Assembly: GCF_044772865.1 (NCBI RefSeq) | Contig: NZ_CP173029.1 | Location: 992,001 to 1,056,000, forward strand | Source of the DNA: Algirhabdus cladophorae | GTDB lineage: Bacteria > Pseudomonadota > Alphaproteobacteria > Rhodobacterales > Rhodobacteraceae | DNA: 64,000 bases | Reading direction: 5' to 3' | In this document: piece by piece, positions 42,740-51,724 of the stretch | Position numbering within the stretch: the stretch's first letter is position 1 | How the letters are laid out: each line of letters opens with the position of its first letter | The notes under the pieces: generated by a model | Databases searched by the model: none | What the model was told of the DNA's origin: nothing | The model's input: the letters and a program-made list of their open reading frames with translations, nothing else | Program-made: the position numbers and the translations under genes

Positions 42740-43494
42740 GACACTTGGCCTCCGGCGATTTGGATGGTCTGTCCGTTCACGCTGCGCGCCGCATCTGAGC
42801 ACAGCCAAAGGGCAGCGGCGGCAATCTCATCGGTATCCATCAACTTTTTGTGGCGATTTGCGCGGGCCATGGTTTGGGTGGCATCCTCTTCGCTGAGACC
42901 TGTGGCTGCTGCAATGGCGGTGGCGTTTGTGGTGACAATGTCCGTGGCCACATAACCGGGACAAAGTGCGTTAAACGTGATGTTTGAGCCCATATATTCT
43001 TCGGATAACCCACGGATCAGCCCGATCAGCCCGTGTTTTGAGGCTGTGTAGGCGATGGCCCCGCGCAAACCGCGTACGCCTGCGATCGATGACATGCCGA
43101 TCACGCGCCCCCATGCGTCAGGTTCCAACGTCTCCATCGCGGCTTGGATGGTCACAAATGCACCGTCCAAATTGGTGCTGAGGACATCACGCCAATGGGC
43201 GCTGTCGGTTTTGCGAAAACTACGGCCTTGGGCGATGCCAGCATTGGCCACACAAATGGCAACAGGGCCGCGATCGGCGGCGGCTGTCGCAATGGCGTCG
43301 CGGGTCTGCGCCTCGTCCCTGACATCCATAGTGGCGGCAAAAAGCCCGTGTGCGGCGGCGGCGTTTTCCAAAACATCCTGCCTACGCCCGGTAATCGTCA
43401 CCTGTGCACCTTCAGCGGCGAGGGTTTGCGCGATGGCCAGTCCGATGCCGCTGCCCCCGCCGGTCACTAAAGCGTGTTTTCCCTGTAAACTCAT
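42736..43494 (-). CDS. SDR-family dehydrogenase (3-hydroxybutyrate dehydrogenase-like)
   Basis: This 252-residue classical short-chain dehydrogenase has HALVTGGGSGIGLAIA (TGxxxGxG cofactor loop), CVANAGIAQG (NAG motif), the catalytic Ser in GMSSIAGVRG, and YTASKHGLIGLIRGL (YxxxK). The C-terminal CPGYVATDIV and LWLCSDAARSVNGQTIQIAGG complete the fold. Arg at the second strand (GRRQD) suggests NADP preference. GGAGG precedes the ATG. Its stop overlaps the kynU start, so the two are co-translated. An aldehyde or hydroxy-acid substrate linked to tryptophan breakdown is only a guess. Confidence 0.9.
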   Translation of the reverse strand: MSLQGKHALVTGGGSGIGLAIAQTLAAEGAQVTITGRRQDVLENAAAAHGLFAATMDVRDEAQTRDAIATAAADRGPVAICVANAGIAQGRSFRKTDSAHWRDVLSTNLDGAFVTIQAAMETLEPDAWGRVIGMSSIAGVRGLRGAIAYTASKHGLIGLIRGLSEEYMGSNITFNALCPGYVATDIVTTNATAIAAATGLSEEDATQTMARANRHKKLMDTDEIAAAALWLCSDAARSVNGQTIQIAGGQVS

Positions 43495-43561
43495 AGCGCT
43501 GGTCCTCCTGATCCTAGCGTGGCAGTCTGGGCTGCAAGTGGCAAGAGTGGGCGTGGCTGTG

Positions 43562-44017
43562 ATGAATTTGCCGTTGATCAAAATGATAGATAGTCCACCG
43601 GTCTGGTTGGCGGGGTTTGCTGCGGTGGCCTATGGGCAAGGGCGGCTGTTTCCGATTGAAAGCGATGCCGTGAGCCATGTGATCGGTGGGGCGCTTGTAG
43701 CCCTTGGGCTGGGCCTGATGGCCTTAGCGTTTGTCGAGTTCAGGCGACACAAGACAACGGTGATCCCGCACCAGACCGCGTCTGCCTTGATCACTCGCGG
43801 TATTTTTGCACGCACGCGCAACCCGATTTATTTGGGGGATGCTTTGGTTTTGGCGGGGTTGTGTTTGCGATGGGATGCAGTGATCAGCCTGATTTTGGTG
43901 CCGGTTTTTGTGCTTTTGATCACGCAGCGATTCATTTTGGCCGAGGAGATGCGCCTTGAATCAGGATTTGGCGCGGAGTTTAGGCAGTATTGCCAGCAAA
44001 CCCGACGTTGGGTTTAG
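43562..44017 (+). CDS. Isoprenylcysteine carboxyl methyltransferase-like membrane protein
   Basis: This 151-residue membrane protein has four hydrophobic segments and the ICMT/PEMT-family core: LVALGLGLMALAFVEFRRHKTTVIPHQTASALITRGIFARTRNPIYLGDALVLAG, with R-NPxY followed by a second half FILAEEMRLESGFGAEFRQYCQQTRRWV. The family transfers methyl groups to membrane-embedded substrates; the bacterial substrate is unknown. The Met in 'MNLPLIKMI' is the best start; a GTG four codons upstream is possible. It is divergent from the SDR gene, 67 bases apart. Confidence 0.82.
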   Translation: MNLPLIKMIDSPPVWLAGFAAVAYGQGRLFPIESDAVSHVIGGALVALGLGLMALAFVEFRRHKTTVIPHQTASALITRGIFARTRNPIYLGDALVLAGLCLRWDAVISLILVPVFVLLITQRFILAEEMRLESGFGAEFRQYCQQTRRWV

Positions 44018-44172
44018 CGCAATCCACGTTAGCGTTAACATTTCCTATAATCGCTTACATTTTGGGCGAATGCCGTTCGCATACCTTTGCATGCCGTTTT
44101 TGTGTTAGCGCGCACATGTCGCGGGAGGGGTGTCCGCCCTTGTGAAACAATATTTCACACGGTAAGTCAGCG

Positions 44173-44187
44173 ATGATTAATAATCAT
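44173..44187. promoter_or_regulatory. AT-rich perfect palindrome upstream of pntA
   Basis: ATGATTA and TAATCAT form 7-base arms around a single A, directly followed by TTTTT. It lies 40 bases before the pntA start in a 210-base intergenic region. A dyad operator or a weak bidirectional terminator are both possible. Confidence 0.4.
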
Positions 44188-44227
44188 TTTTCCGACCTTA
44201 ACGGATGATCAAAAGGGGGATGTGCTG

Positions 44228-45802
44228 TTGAAAATAGGAGCACCAAGAGAAGTTTTTGAAGGCGAAGCGCGGGTGGCGATGACACCTGACAGCGCGTTGC
44301 AGCTTCAAAAGCTCGGGTATGATTGCGTGATCGAAGCCGGCGCTGGCAGCAAAGCTGGCTTTTCCGATGCCGCGTACAAAGAGGCTGGCGTCAGCGTCGT
44401 CAAAACTGCCGCAGCCCTTTGGAAAGAGGCCGACATCGTCGTCAAAGTCCGTCAGCCAGACGCGACTGAGACTAAAAAGATGCGCGCCGAACAGACGCTG
44501 ATCTCGTTCTTTAATCCTGCTGCCAACGAGGCTGGCATGAAGGCCGCCACTAAGGCTGGTACAAACGTGATCGCTATGGAAATGGTGCCACGGATTTCCC
44601 GCGCCCAGAAAATGGACGCGCTGTCGTCCATGGCCAACATCGCAGGCTACCGTGCTGTGATTGAGGCAGGTAACAACTTCCCACGGTTCTTTACTGGTCA
44701 GGTAACTGCTGCGGGTAAGGTCCCACCGGCCAAGATTTTGGTCATTGGTGCGGGTGTTGCTGGTTTGGCTGCGATTGGGACTGCGACGTCCCTTGGTGCG
44801 ATCACTTATGCGTTTGACGTACGTCCCGAAGTGGCTGAACAGATTGAATCCATGGGCGCCGAGTTCGTGTTTCTCGAGTTCGAAGAGAGCAGCCAGGATT
44901 CAGCAGCAACAGGCGGCTATGCAGCCCCCTCCAGCCCTGAATTCCGCGAAAAGCAGCTGGAAAAGTTCCGCGAAATGGCCCCAGAGATCGACATCGTAAT
45001 CTGTACGGCCCTCATCCCCAACCGCGAGGCGCCCGAGTTGTGGACGCCGGATATGGTTGAGATGATGAAGCCGGGCTCGGTTATTGTGGACCTTGCCGCT
45101 GAAAAGGGCGGCAATTGCAAACTGACCAAGATGGACGAGAAGATCGTCACGGATAACGGCGTGACCATCGTTGGCTATACCGACTTCCCAAGCCGCATGG
45201 CCACACAGGCCTCGACGTTGTACGGCAACAACATCCGTCACATGATGACAGACCTGACACCTGAAAAAGACGGTGTTCTGGTCCACGACATGGAAGACGA
45301 TGTGATCCGTGGTGCCACTGTCACCTTTGACAAAGAAATCACCTATCCGCCGCCCCCTCCAAAGGTTGCAGCGATTGCGGCGGCCCCAAAAAAGGAAGCT
45401 CCGAAAGAGCTGACGCCAGAGGAAAAGCGCGCCGAAGAAGTGGCCGCATTCAAAAAGCAGACGCAAACACAAGTGGGCATGTTGGCCATTGGCGCGTTCT
45501 TGTTGCTGGCTCTGGGCACCGTCGCGCCGCCCAGCTTTATGCAGCACTTTATCGTGTTCGTGTTGTCGGTTTTTGTAGGGTTCCAAGTGATCTGGGGTGT
45601 TGCGCACAGCTTGCACACACCGTTGATGGCGGTAACCAATGCGATTTCCTCGATCATCATTCTTGGGGCGCTGATGCAAATCGGATCAGGCTCGTTCCTT
45701 GTTATTTTACTTGCTGCTGTGTCGGTCTTTATGACTGGTATCAACATCTTTGGCGGCTTCCTTGTGACACGGCGCATGCTCGCCATGTTCCAGAAATCTT
45801 AA
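44228..45802 (+). CDS. pntA: NAD(P) transhydrogenase subunit alpha, PntA
   Basis: PntA is part of the membrane H+-translocating transhydrogenase that makes NADPH from NADH. The product (524 residues) is the fused alpha form: NAD(H)-binding domain I ('MKIGAPREVFEGEARVAMTPDS', VRQPD, ILVIGAGVAGLAAIGTATSLGA, DVRPEVAEQI) and, from about residue 425, four transmembrane helices of domain II. A linker with PPPPP and KKEAPKELTPEEK separates them. I prefer the TTG at 44228: AGGGGGA ends 7 bases upstream, while the GTG two codons earlier is too close to it. pntB follows after 12 bases. Confidence 0.95.
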   Translation: MKIGAPREVFEGEARVAMTPDSALQLQKLGYDCVIEAGAGSKAGFSDAAYKEAGVSVVKTAAALWKEADIVVKVRQPDATETKKMRAEQTLISFFNPAANEAGMKAATKAGTNVIAMEMVPRISRAQKMDALSSMANIAGYRAVIEAGNNFPRFFTGQVTAAGKVPPAKILVIGAGVAGLAAIGTATSLGAITYAFDVRPEVAEQIESMGAEFVFLEFEESSQDSAATGGYAAPSSPEFREKQLEKFREMAPEIDIVICTALIPNREAPELWTPDMVEMMKPGSVIVDLAAEKGGNCKLTKMDEKIVTDNGVTIVGYTDFPSRMATQASTLYGNNIRHMMTDLTPEKDGVLVHDMEDDVIRGATVTFDKEITYPPPPPKVAAIAAAPKKEAPKELTPEEKRAEEVAAFKKQTQTQVGMLAIGAFLLLALGTVAPPSFMQHFIVFVLSVFVGFQVIWGVAHSLHTPLMAVTNAISSIIILGALMQIGSGSFLVILLAAVSVFMTGINIFGGFLVTRRMLAMFQKS

Positions 45803-45814
45803 GGGGGTAGGATC

Positions 45815-47254
45815 ATGGAATTTGGTTTTACTACAGCAGCTTATGTGGTTGCAGCCGTTCTGTTCATCCTGTCTTTGGGTGGCCTTTCGGGACAAGAAAG
45901 CGCTAAACGCGCCGTATGGTATGGCATTGCAGGTATGGCCTTGGCTGTGGCTGCGACCTTGGTTGGACCCGGTGCAGGGTACTGGCTGCTGTCGATCCTG
46001 ATGATCGCTGGGGGCGGGGCCATTGGCTATCAACTGGCCACGCGCGTTCAGATGACACAAATGCCCGAACTGGTTGCGGCCATGCACTCCCTTGTTGGTT
46101 TGGCGGCTGTGTTCGTAGGGTTCATTGCGCATTTCGAGATCGGCAACGTGGCCGCCATGTTGGCTGCTGGTACTGATCCCAAGGAAATGGGCACATTTGC
46201 TGCCCTGATTGCCAAGAAGTCGGTTGTCGAGATCAACATCCTGCGGGTTGAATTGTTCCTCGGCATCTTCATCGGTGCGATCACCTTCACGGGGTCTGTC
46301 ATTGCTTACGGCAAGCTGGCGGGCAAAGTGGACAGCGCTGCGACCAAACTGCCCGGTGGGCACATGCTGAACATTGCAGCGGCTGGCGTCGCAGTGATCA
46401 CGCTGATCTGGTACTTCAACACTGGTGGGTTCTTCCCACTGTTCTTGATGACACTGGCGGCGTTGTTCATCGGCTATCACTTGATCATGGGCATTGGCGG
46501 TGCGGACATGCCTGTGGTTGTGTCCATGCTGAACAGCTATTCCGGTTGGGCTGCAGCGGCGATTGGTTTCTCCCTTGGGAACGACCTGTTGATCGTTGTG
46601 GGCGCGCTGGTCGGCTCTTCTGGTGCGATCTTGTCCTACATCATGTGTAAGGCGATGAACCGCAGTTTCGTGTCTGTGATCTTGGGCGGCTTTGGTGGCC
46701 CGCAAGGCGAACAGATGGCTGTGGAAGGCGAACAGATCGCTATCGAAGCTGACGGCGTTGCCGCTGCTTTGAACGAAGCTGATAGCGTTGTGATCATTCC
46801 GGGTTACGGTATGGCCGTGGCGCAAGCCCAGCAAGCGGTGTCCGAACTGGTGCGTAAGCTGCGTGCCAAAGGCAAGAACGTGCGCTTTGCGATCCACCCG
46901 GTTGCAGGTCGCTTGCCTGGTCACATGAACGTGCTGCTGGCTGAGGCCAAAGTGCCCTACGACATTGTGCTGGAAATGGATGAGATCAACGATGATTTCC
47001 CTGACACAGACGTGGCGATCGTTATCGGTTCGAACGACATCGTGAACCCTGCGGCCCAAGATGATCCAAACAGCCCCATCGCTGGTATGCCGGTTTTGGA
47101 ATGCTGGAAGGCGAAACAAGTGTTTGTCTCGAAACGTGGTCAAGGTGCGGGCTATTCCGGCATCGAGAACCCGTTGTTCTTTAAGGACAACACGCGGATG
47201 TTCTACGGCGATGCCAAAGAAAGCTTGGACAAACTACTGCCGATGATCGACTAA
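45815..47254 (+). CDS. pntB: NAD(P) transhydrogenase subunit beta, PntB
   Basis: PntB carries the remaining membrane helices of domain II and the NADP(H)-binding domain III. The 479-residue product has about nine hydrophobic helices, including QMTQMPELVAAMHSLVGLAA and MLNSYSGWAAAAIGFSLGNDLLIVVGALVGSSGAILSYIMC. The soluble end has VVIIPGYGMAVAQAQQAV (nucleotide loop), IHPVAGRLPGHMNVLLAEA, EMDEINDDFPDTDVAIVIGSND and 'FVSKRGQGAGYSGIENPLF' with the NADP-gripping residues. AAGGGGGTAGG precedes the ATG. A terminator follows 22 bases after the stop. Confidence 0.97.
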   Translation: MEFGFTTAAYVVAAVLFILSLGGLSGQESAKRAVWYGIAGMALAVAATLVGPGAGYWLLSILMIAGGGAIGYQLATRVQMTQMPELVAAMHSLVGLAAVFVGFIAHFEIGNVAAMLAAGTDPKEMGTFAALIAKKSVVEINILRVELFLGIFIGAITFTGSVIAYGKLAGKVDSAATKLPGGHMLNIAAAGVAVITLIWYFNTGGFFPLFLMTLAALFIGYHLIMGIGGADMPVVVSMLNSYSGWAAAAIGFSLGNDLLIVVGALVGSSGAILSYIMCKAMNRSFVSVILGGFGGPQGEQMAVEGEQIAIEADGVAAALNEADSVVIIPGYGMAVAQAQQAVSELVRKLRAKGKNVRFAIHPVAGRLPGHMNVLLAEAKVPYDIVLEMDEINDDFPDTDVAIVIGSNDIVNPAAQDDPNSPIAGMPVLECWKAKQVFVSKRGQGAGYSGIENPLFFKDNTRMFYGDAKESLDKLLPMID

Positions 47255-47276
47255 ACGCAGTGAATGAACTGTTAAG

Positions 47277-47304
47277 ACGCCCTGCCAATTTGGTGGGGCG
47301 TTTT
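47277..47304 (+). terminator. Rho-independent terminator after pntB
   Basis: ACGCCCTGCC (47277-47286) pairs with GGTGGGGCGT (47292-47301), with two G-T pairs and a 5-base loop, and is followed by TTT. It closes the pntAB transcript before the convergent membrane protein gene. Confidence 0.85.
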
Positions 47305-47308
47305 GCGT

Positions 47309-47752
47309 TTAGGATCTGTCGCGCAGGCGTTTGCCGTAAAATTGTAGCATCTTAAACAACCCAAGCAGAACACCTGCCAGAATTGCGATGCTCATCCCAT
47401 CGCGGTTTTCCATCGTGACATTCATAAAGCGTGGTAAGAACAGTTCCGCAAAGACCTGTCCTGTTAGCACAAACAGAGCACCAGAAACCGCAAGCGCCCC
47501 AAGAATGACCCAAGACTGCCTTTGCGGTAGGTTTGAGTTGCCACGCAAAATGCTTACAACGCTAGACAAAACACCGGGACGCAGGCTTTGAAAGAGTTTT
47601 AGCGTTGGGTTGAGGATGAAATAGGGGAACAGAGCACAGCCCAGACCAAAACCGGTCAAAAGCGTCACAACCAACGGGGCCTTAAGAAAAGCCAAACCTA
47701 CTCCAATTAGGGCCATTCCAATGATATAGCGAATGTCTTCAACGGAGGTCAT
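47309..47752 (-). CDS. Hypothetical membrane protein
   Basis: I do not recognise the family. This 147-residue protein has four likely transmembrane segments (about residues 8-24, 26-50, 82-104 and 121-137) with a short basic tail (GKRLRDRS). No catalytic or transport motif is visible. It converges with pntB beyond its terminator and stands alone; 230 bases separate it from the divergent DUF3422 gene. The codon use looks ordinary for the window. Confidence 0.6.
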   Translation of the reverse strand: MTSVEDIRYIIGMALIGVGLAFLKAPLVVTLLTGFGLGCALFPYFILNPTLKLFQSLRPGVLSSVVSILRGNSNLPQRQSWVILGALAVSGALFVLTGQVFAELFLPRFMNVTMENRDGMSIAILAGVLLGLFKMLQFYGKRLRDRS

Positions 47753-47982
47753 ATTGGCCCATTCCTGATGTCGTTATGGCCTCCATATTTAGGGGGGCTT
47801 ATGTTTTGGCGTTAAGGGGAATAGTCACGCTAATGACGCCTCTTGAGTCTTGGAAATTTCGTATAGGTGGAACCGCATACTGTTGCACACCGCTAAATGT
47901 CTGAAATTCTTGAGTTTTTATAGTTTACGTTAACCAAACTCGCGTTATTTATGCGATAAGTATAAAAAGGCATCCTTTTCCT

Positions 47983-49263
47983 ATGACCGCCATCGAAGAT
48001 CATCCGCTCCGCTACCCAATGGCCAACGAACTGCATGCGCGGCCGTTTCCGACGCTAAATGCACCTTGCACAGCGACATATTTGGCGATCAAGCAGCCGG
48101 TAGATGCGGCCAACCGCGACCGCAGTCAAGATATGGCCCATCTGGTGGATTTACTGGACCGCTATGGTGCTCCGCATCCACAGCCCGGCGCCACGCATTA
48201 CTTTGGTAAAATCGGGCGGCATACGCTCAAATGGGAACAGCACACGGAATTTGTGACCTACACGGCATTTGAAGACGGGCTGTCGGATCGGCCTTTTGAT
48301 CCATCGGAATTTGACGTCTTCCCGCAGGATTGGCTGCAAAAGGCCCCGGGCACACGGATGACATCGGCCTTGATCCGCGTGGCGGAACGGACGTCTGACG
48401 ATGATATCAAGAAAAAGCTAGAGGATTGGTTTGTACCCGAAAGCCTCGCAGTAAGCCGGATTTTGGATGACTGCGCTGTGGCGGCGGGGGATTTCCGCAT
48501 CGATCCGGCAGGGCATATGCGCTTTGCTGTTTTTGTCGATGGCAACACGGGCGAGCGGCGCATTGGCCGTATCGTGCAACGGCTGTGCGAGATCGAGACC
48601 TATAAGTCGATCTCAATGCTGGGGCTCAGCCGGGTGCGATCCATGTCTGGGCGTATGGCGGAACTGGAAACCAGCCTGACCGGGCTGATTGCCAACCTAA
48701 CCGGCAATGAAAAGAATGCCGACGATACGTTGCAGGAACTTCTGGCAATTTCCGCAGAATTGGAGAGCCTCAGCGCACGGTCCTCATTTCGATTTGGGGC
48801 CACTGGTGCCTATCAGGCTTTGGTCTCGCAACGCATTGAGGTGCTGCGCGAGGACCGTTTTAACGGGCGGCAGACCTTTGGCGAATTTATGATGCGCCGC
48901 TTTGATCCGGCCATGCGCACAGTGGCCTCGGCTCAAGAACGGCTGAACGCTATGACAGGACGGGCGACCCGTGCGGGCGATCTGCTACGGACGCGGGTGG
49001 ATGTGGAACGATCTGCGCAAAACCAAACCTTGTTGGAAAGCATGGACAAACGTGCCGATCTGCAATTGCGGTTGCAGCGCACGGTTGAGGGCCTGTCTGT
49101 CGTGGCGATTAGCTATTACGCGCTGAACCTTGTGCTTTATGTCGCCGAACCCTTTGGCAAAGAGATCGGCCTTGGCAAAACATGGCTGGGTGCAATTGCG
49201 ACCCCGTTGGTCATTTTGGGCGTGTGGTTTGCGGTGCGCCGCATTAGAAAGGCAGTGGAGTAA
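47983..49263 (+). CDS. DUF3422 family membrane-anchored protein
   Basis: This 426-residue protein fits DUF3422. It opens with HPLRYPMANELHARPFP, a strongly conserved N-terminal motif of the family (NELHARPF), followed by a mixed domain (ETYKSISMLGLSRVR), then a long coiled-coil/helical middle, and two C-terminal transmembrane helices (YYALNLVLYVAEPF and WLGAIATPLVILGVWFAVRR). Function is not known. It resembles membrane-tethered coiled-coil scaffolds. It is followed by the M20 amidohydrolase gene after 19 bases, suggesting one transcript. Confidence 0.85.
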   Translation: MTAIEDHPLRYPMANELHARPFPTLNAPCTATYLAIKQPVDAANRDRSQDMAHLVDLLDRYGAPHPQPGATHYFGKIGRHTLKWEQHTEFVTYTAFEDGLSDRPFDPSEFDVFPQDWLQKAPGTRMTSALIRVAERTSDDDIKKKLEDWFVPESLAVSRILDDCAVAAGDFRIDPAGHMRFAVFVDGNTGERRIGRIVQRLCEIETYKSISMLGLSRVRSMSGRMAELETSLTGLIANLTGNEKNADDTLQELLAISAELESLSARSSFRFGATGAYQALVSQRIEVLREDRFNGRQTFGEFMMRRFDPAMRTVASAQERLNAMTGRATRAGDLLRTRVDVERSAQNQTLLESMDKRADLQLRLQRTVEGLSVVAISYYALNLVLYVAEPFGKEIGLGKTWLGAIATPLVILGVWFAVRRIRKAVE

Positions 49264-49282
49264 CCGCCAAAGGGGCTGCCTC

Positions 49283-50446
49283 ATGCCGATTAAGAACCGT
49301 TTTGCCGAACTGCACGCTGATATCACGGCGTGGCGGCGCGACCTTCACGCCCATCCGGAACTGATGTTCGATACCCATCGCACGGCAGGTGTTGTGGCGG
49401 ACAAACTGGCTGAATTTGGCTGCGATCAGATCAAAACCGGCATTGGGCGCACGGGTGTTGTGGGTGTGATCAAAGGCAAAACGGACACAGCGGGGCGTGT
49501 CATTGGCCTGCGGGCTGATATGGATGCACTGCCCATTTTAGAGGCAACGGGGCTGGATTATGCCAGCGGTGAGCCGGGCAAAATGCACGCGTGCGGCCAT
49601 GACGGGCACACCTCCATGCTATTGGGGGCGGCGCAATATCTGGCTGAGACCCGCAATTTTGATGGTACCTGCGTGGTGATCTTTCAACCCGCCGAAGAGG
49701 GCGGGGGTGGCGGTCGCGAGATGGTCGAAGACGGCATGATGGAAGAGTTCGGCATTCAAGAAGTTTACGGCATGCACAATTGGCCGGGCATGCCATTGGG
49801 CGAATTTGCGATCCGCCCGGGACCGTTTTTTGCTGCTGCTGACCAGTTCGAAATCACTGTACATGGCAAAGGGGGGCATGCCGCCAAACCCCATGAGACC
49901 GTCGACAGTACTGTGATGGCCAGTCACATCGTGCTTGCCTTGCAAACCATCGCCAGCCGCAACGTGGACCCCGTTGAACAAGTGGTCGTCTCAGTCACAT
50001 CATTCGAGACTGAAAGCAAGGCGTTCAACGTGATCCCGGCCTCTGTCACCCTAAAAGGGACTGTGCGAACATTGGATTTGGATGTGCAGGACTTGGCTGA
50101 AAAACGTGTCTCTGAGATCGCCGAAGGGATTGCCGCGACCATGGGCGGCACAGTGGATGTAAACTACCGTCGCAGCTATCCGGTGATGATAAACCACGAA
50201 GAACAAACAGAATTTGCCGCTGCGGTCGCCACCAAAGTCTCGGGCAGCTGTGACGAGGCACCGCTGATCATGGGCGGCGAAGACTTTGCGTTTTTGCTCA
50301 ACGCGCGCCCCGGTGCCTATATCCTCGTGGGCAATGGCGACACAGCGCCTGTGCATCATCCCGAATATAACTTTTCGGACGAGGCGATTCCTGCGGGCTG
50401 TAGCTGGTGGGCTGAAATCATCGAAAGCCGGATGCCCGCTGCATGA
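49283..50446 (+). CDS. M20 family amidohydrolase (hippurate hydrolase-like)
   Basis: This is a 387-residue di-metal amidase/carboxypeptidase of the M20D type. It has WRRDLHAHPELMFDTHRTA, GLRADMDALPI, KMHACGHDGHTSMLLGAA (metal Cys/His), FQPAEEGGGGGREMVEDG (catalytic Glu pair), VYGMHNWPGMPLG (His) and APLIMGGEDFAFLL with the final His in VHHPEYNF. A dimerisation lid domain sits between. The natural substrate is an N-acyl amino acid or similar, not resolved by sequence. The Met in MPIKNRF gives family length and has AAAGGGG upstream. Its stop overlaps the next gene as ATGA. Confidence 0.92.
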   Translation: MPIKNRFAELHADITAWRRDLHAHPELMFDTHRTAGVVADKLAEFGCDQIKTGIGRTGVVGVIKGKTDTAGRVIGLRADMDALPILEATGLDYASGEPGKMHACGHDGHTSMLLGAAQYLAETRNFDGTCVVIFQPAEEGGGGGREMVEDGMMEEFGIQEVYGMHNWPGMPLGEFAIRPGPFFAAADQFEITVHGKGGHAAKPHETVDSTVMASHIVLALQTIASRNVDPVEQVVVSVTSFETESKAFNVIPASVTLKGTVRTLDLDVQDLAEKRVSEIAEGIAATMGGTVDVNYRRSYPVMINHEEQTEFAAAVATKVSGSCDEAPLIMGGEDFAFLLNARPGAYILVGNGDTAPVHHPEYNFSDEAIPAGCSWWAEIIESRMPAA

Positions 50447-51246
50447 CCCAGACGGCCAATATCGCCTGCATTAAATGGGGCACGCTTTTTGGACCGGAAT
50501 ATGTAAACCGGCTCTATTCCGGGGTGCGGCGGCATCTCAAACGCCCTGTGCGCTTCTTTTGCATGACCGAGGACAGCGCAGGTTTTCATCCTGATATCGA
50601 AGTTCTTCCGCTGCCGGTCGAGCCGTTTTTGGACGAGATGAACGCAGCACTTGCTGTGGCCAACCGCCAAGGGGCCATGCGCAAGGTCAGCCTGTTTCGC
50701 CCCGGTTTGATCCCTGATTTGGACGGGCCGATTTTGGGCTTTGATCTGGATGTGGTGATCACGGGTGGTCTTGAACCCCTTTGGTCCCATGAGGCAGGCA
50801 CTGTTGCTATGCGCGCCGACTGGGTCGAGGCGCGGCGGGGCAGGGCCACTGGCCATGGGTCTGTGTTTCGGTTTGATCCCGCGGTACATGGGTTTTTGTA
50901 TCAGGATTTGGCCAAGGACGCTGGCCGCGAAGTGGAAATCGCCCGCGGTTCTGAGCAGCGCTATACCTCGACCAAGGCCCAAGAGCGCGGCGTGTTTTCC
51001 TACCTTCCGCCGGACATGGTGGTCAGCTTCAAACACGATTGTCTGAACTTGCCGCCGATGAATTATCTTAAGGCCGCGCAATTGCCCGCCAATGCCCGTG
51101 TGGTGTGTTTTCATGGCCATCCCAAGATGCCGGAAGCCGTCGAAGGTTATAGCGGATCATGGCTACGCTACTGCAAAGCCACCCCATGGTTGCAGCATCA
51201 CTGGATCGACGAAAGCGTGCGGGATTTAGGCGCCGAGTTCGGATGA
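50443..51246 (+). CDS. Glycosyltransferase-like protein (GT8-type DxD)
   Basis: This 267-residue protein begins IACIKWGTLFGPEYVNRLYSGVRRHL, as in glycosyltransferase-A proteins that start with a nucleotide-sugar strand. It has a DxD-type motif in GPILGFDLDVVITGG and a downstream 'SVFRFDPAVHGF' region. The C-terminal VVCFHGHPKMPEAV supplies a possible metal His. Donor and acceptor are unknown. It starts inside the M20 stop (ATGA) and its own stop overlaps the following Dabb gene in the same way, so the three are translated together. Confidence 0.75.
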   Translation: MTQTANIACIKWGTLFGPEYVNRLYSGVRRHLKRPVRFFCMTEDSAGFHPDIEVLPLPVEPFLDEMNAALAVANRQGAMRKVSLFRPGLIPDLDGPILGFDLDVVITGGLEPLWSHEAGTVAMRADWVEARRGRATGHGSVFRFDPAVHGFLYQDLAKDAGREVEIARGSEQRYTSTKAQERGVFSYLPPDMVVSFKHDCLNLPPMNYLKAAQLPANARVVCFHGHPKMPEAVEGYSGSWLRYCKATPWLQHHWIDESVRDLGAEFG

Positions 51247-51551
51247 TTTTGCATTGCGTGTTTTGCCAGTTCCGCGCTGAGGCGGATCAACAGATGCGCG
51301 ATGGCGTGATGGGTGAGCTGGATGCGTTTGCGTCAGGGCTTGAGGGGGTTATCTCGTTTGATTTTGGCCCCAACCGCGATTTTGAAGGAAAATCAGTTGG
51401 GTTTACCGATGGCTTTGTGATCAGGTTTGCGAACAGATCTGCGCTCGACACCTATGCAGAGCATCCTACGCACAAAGCACTAGGGGCACGCTTATGTGCG
51501 CTTTGCGTCGGTGGCACGGATGGCATCATGGTGTTTGATCTCACCGTATAG
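51243..51551 (+). CDS. Dabb (stress-responsive A/B barrel) domain protein
   Basis: This 102-residue ferredoxin-like alpha/beta barrel protein fits the Dabb family: MILHCVFCQFRAEADQQMRDGVMGELDAF, GVISFDFGPNRDFEGKSVGFTDGFVIRFANRSALDTYAEHPTHKAL, and GIMVFDLTV as the last strand. The family includes dimeric small enzymes and stress proteins; no active-site assignment is safe here. It starts by ATGA overlap with the glycosyltransferase-like gene and is the last gene before the accessory metal cassette. Confidence 0.85.
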   Translation: MILHCVFCQFRAEADQQMRDGVMGELDAFASGLEGVISFDFGPNRDFEGKSVGFTDGFVIRFANRSALDTYAEHPTHKALGARLCALCVGGTDGIMVFDLTV

Positions 51552-51724
51552 CTTTTTTGGCCCGATGGCGTTGGTTGCCTTGCTGGGTTGCTATGCGATT
51601 TAACAAACGACAGTGCTTTGGGTTCGATAGCCAAACTCGGAGTGGTGAGGTCGTCTCGTTAGTGACCACTATGCGGACTTTCCTGCCGTTCGTTCTCGAC
51701 AGTCCAATGTCCGCATTCGTGGTT

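Noticed and set aside
43055..43561. Upstream 169 codons in frame with the ICMT-like gene
   Set aside because: This is antisense to the SDR gene, with composition of a shadow frame; the membrane protein clearly begins near 43562.
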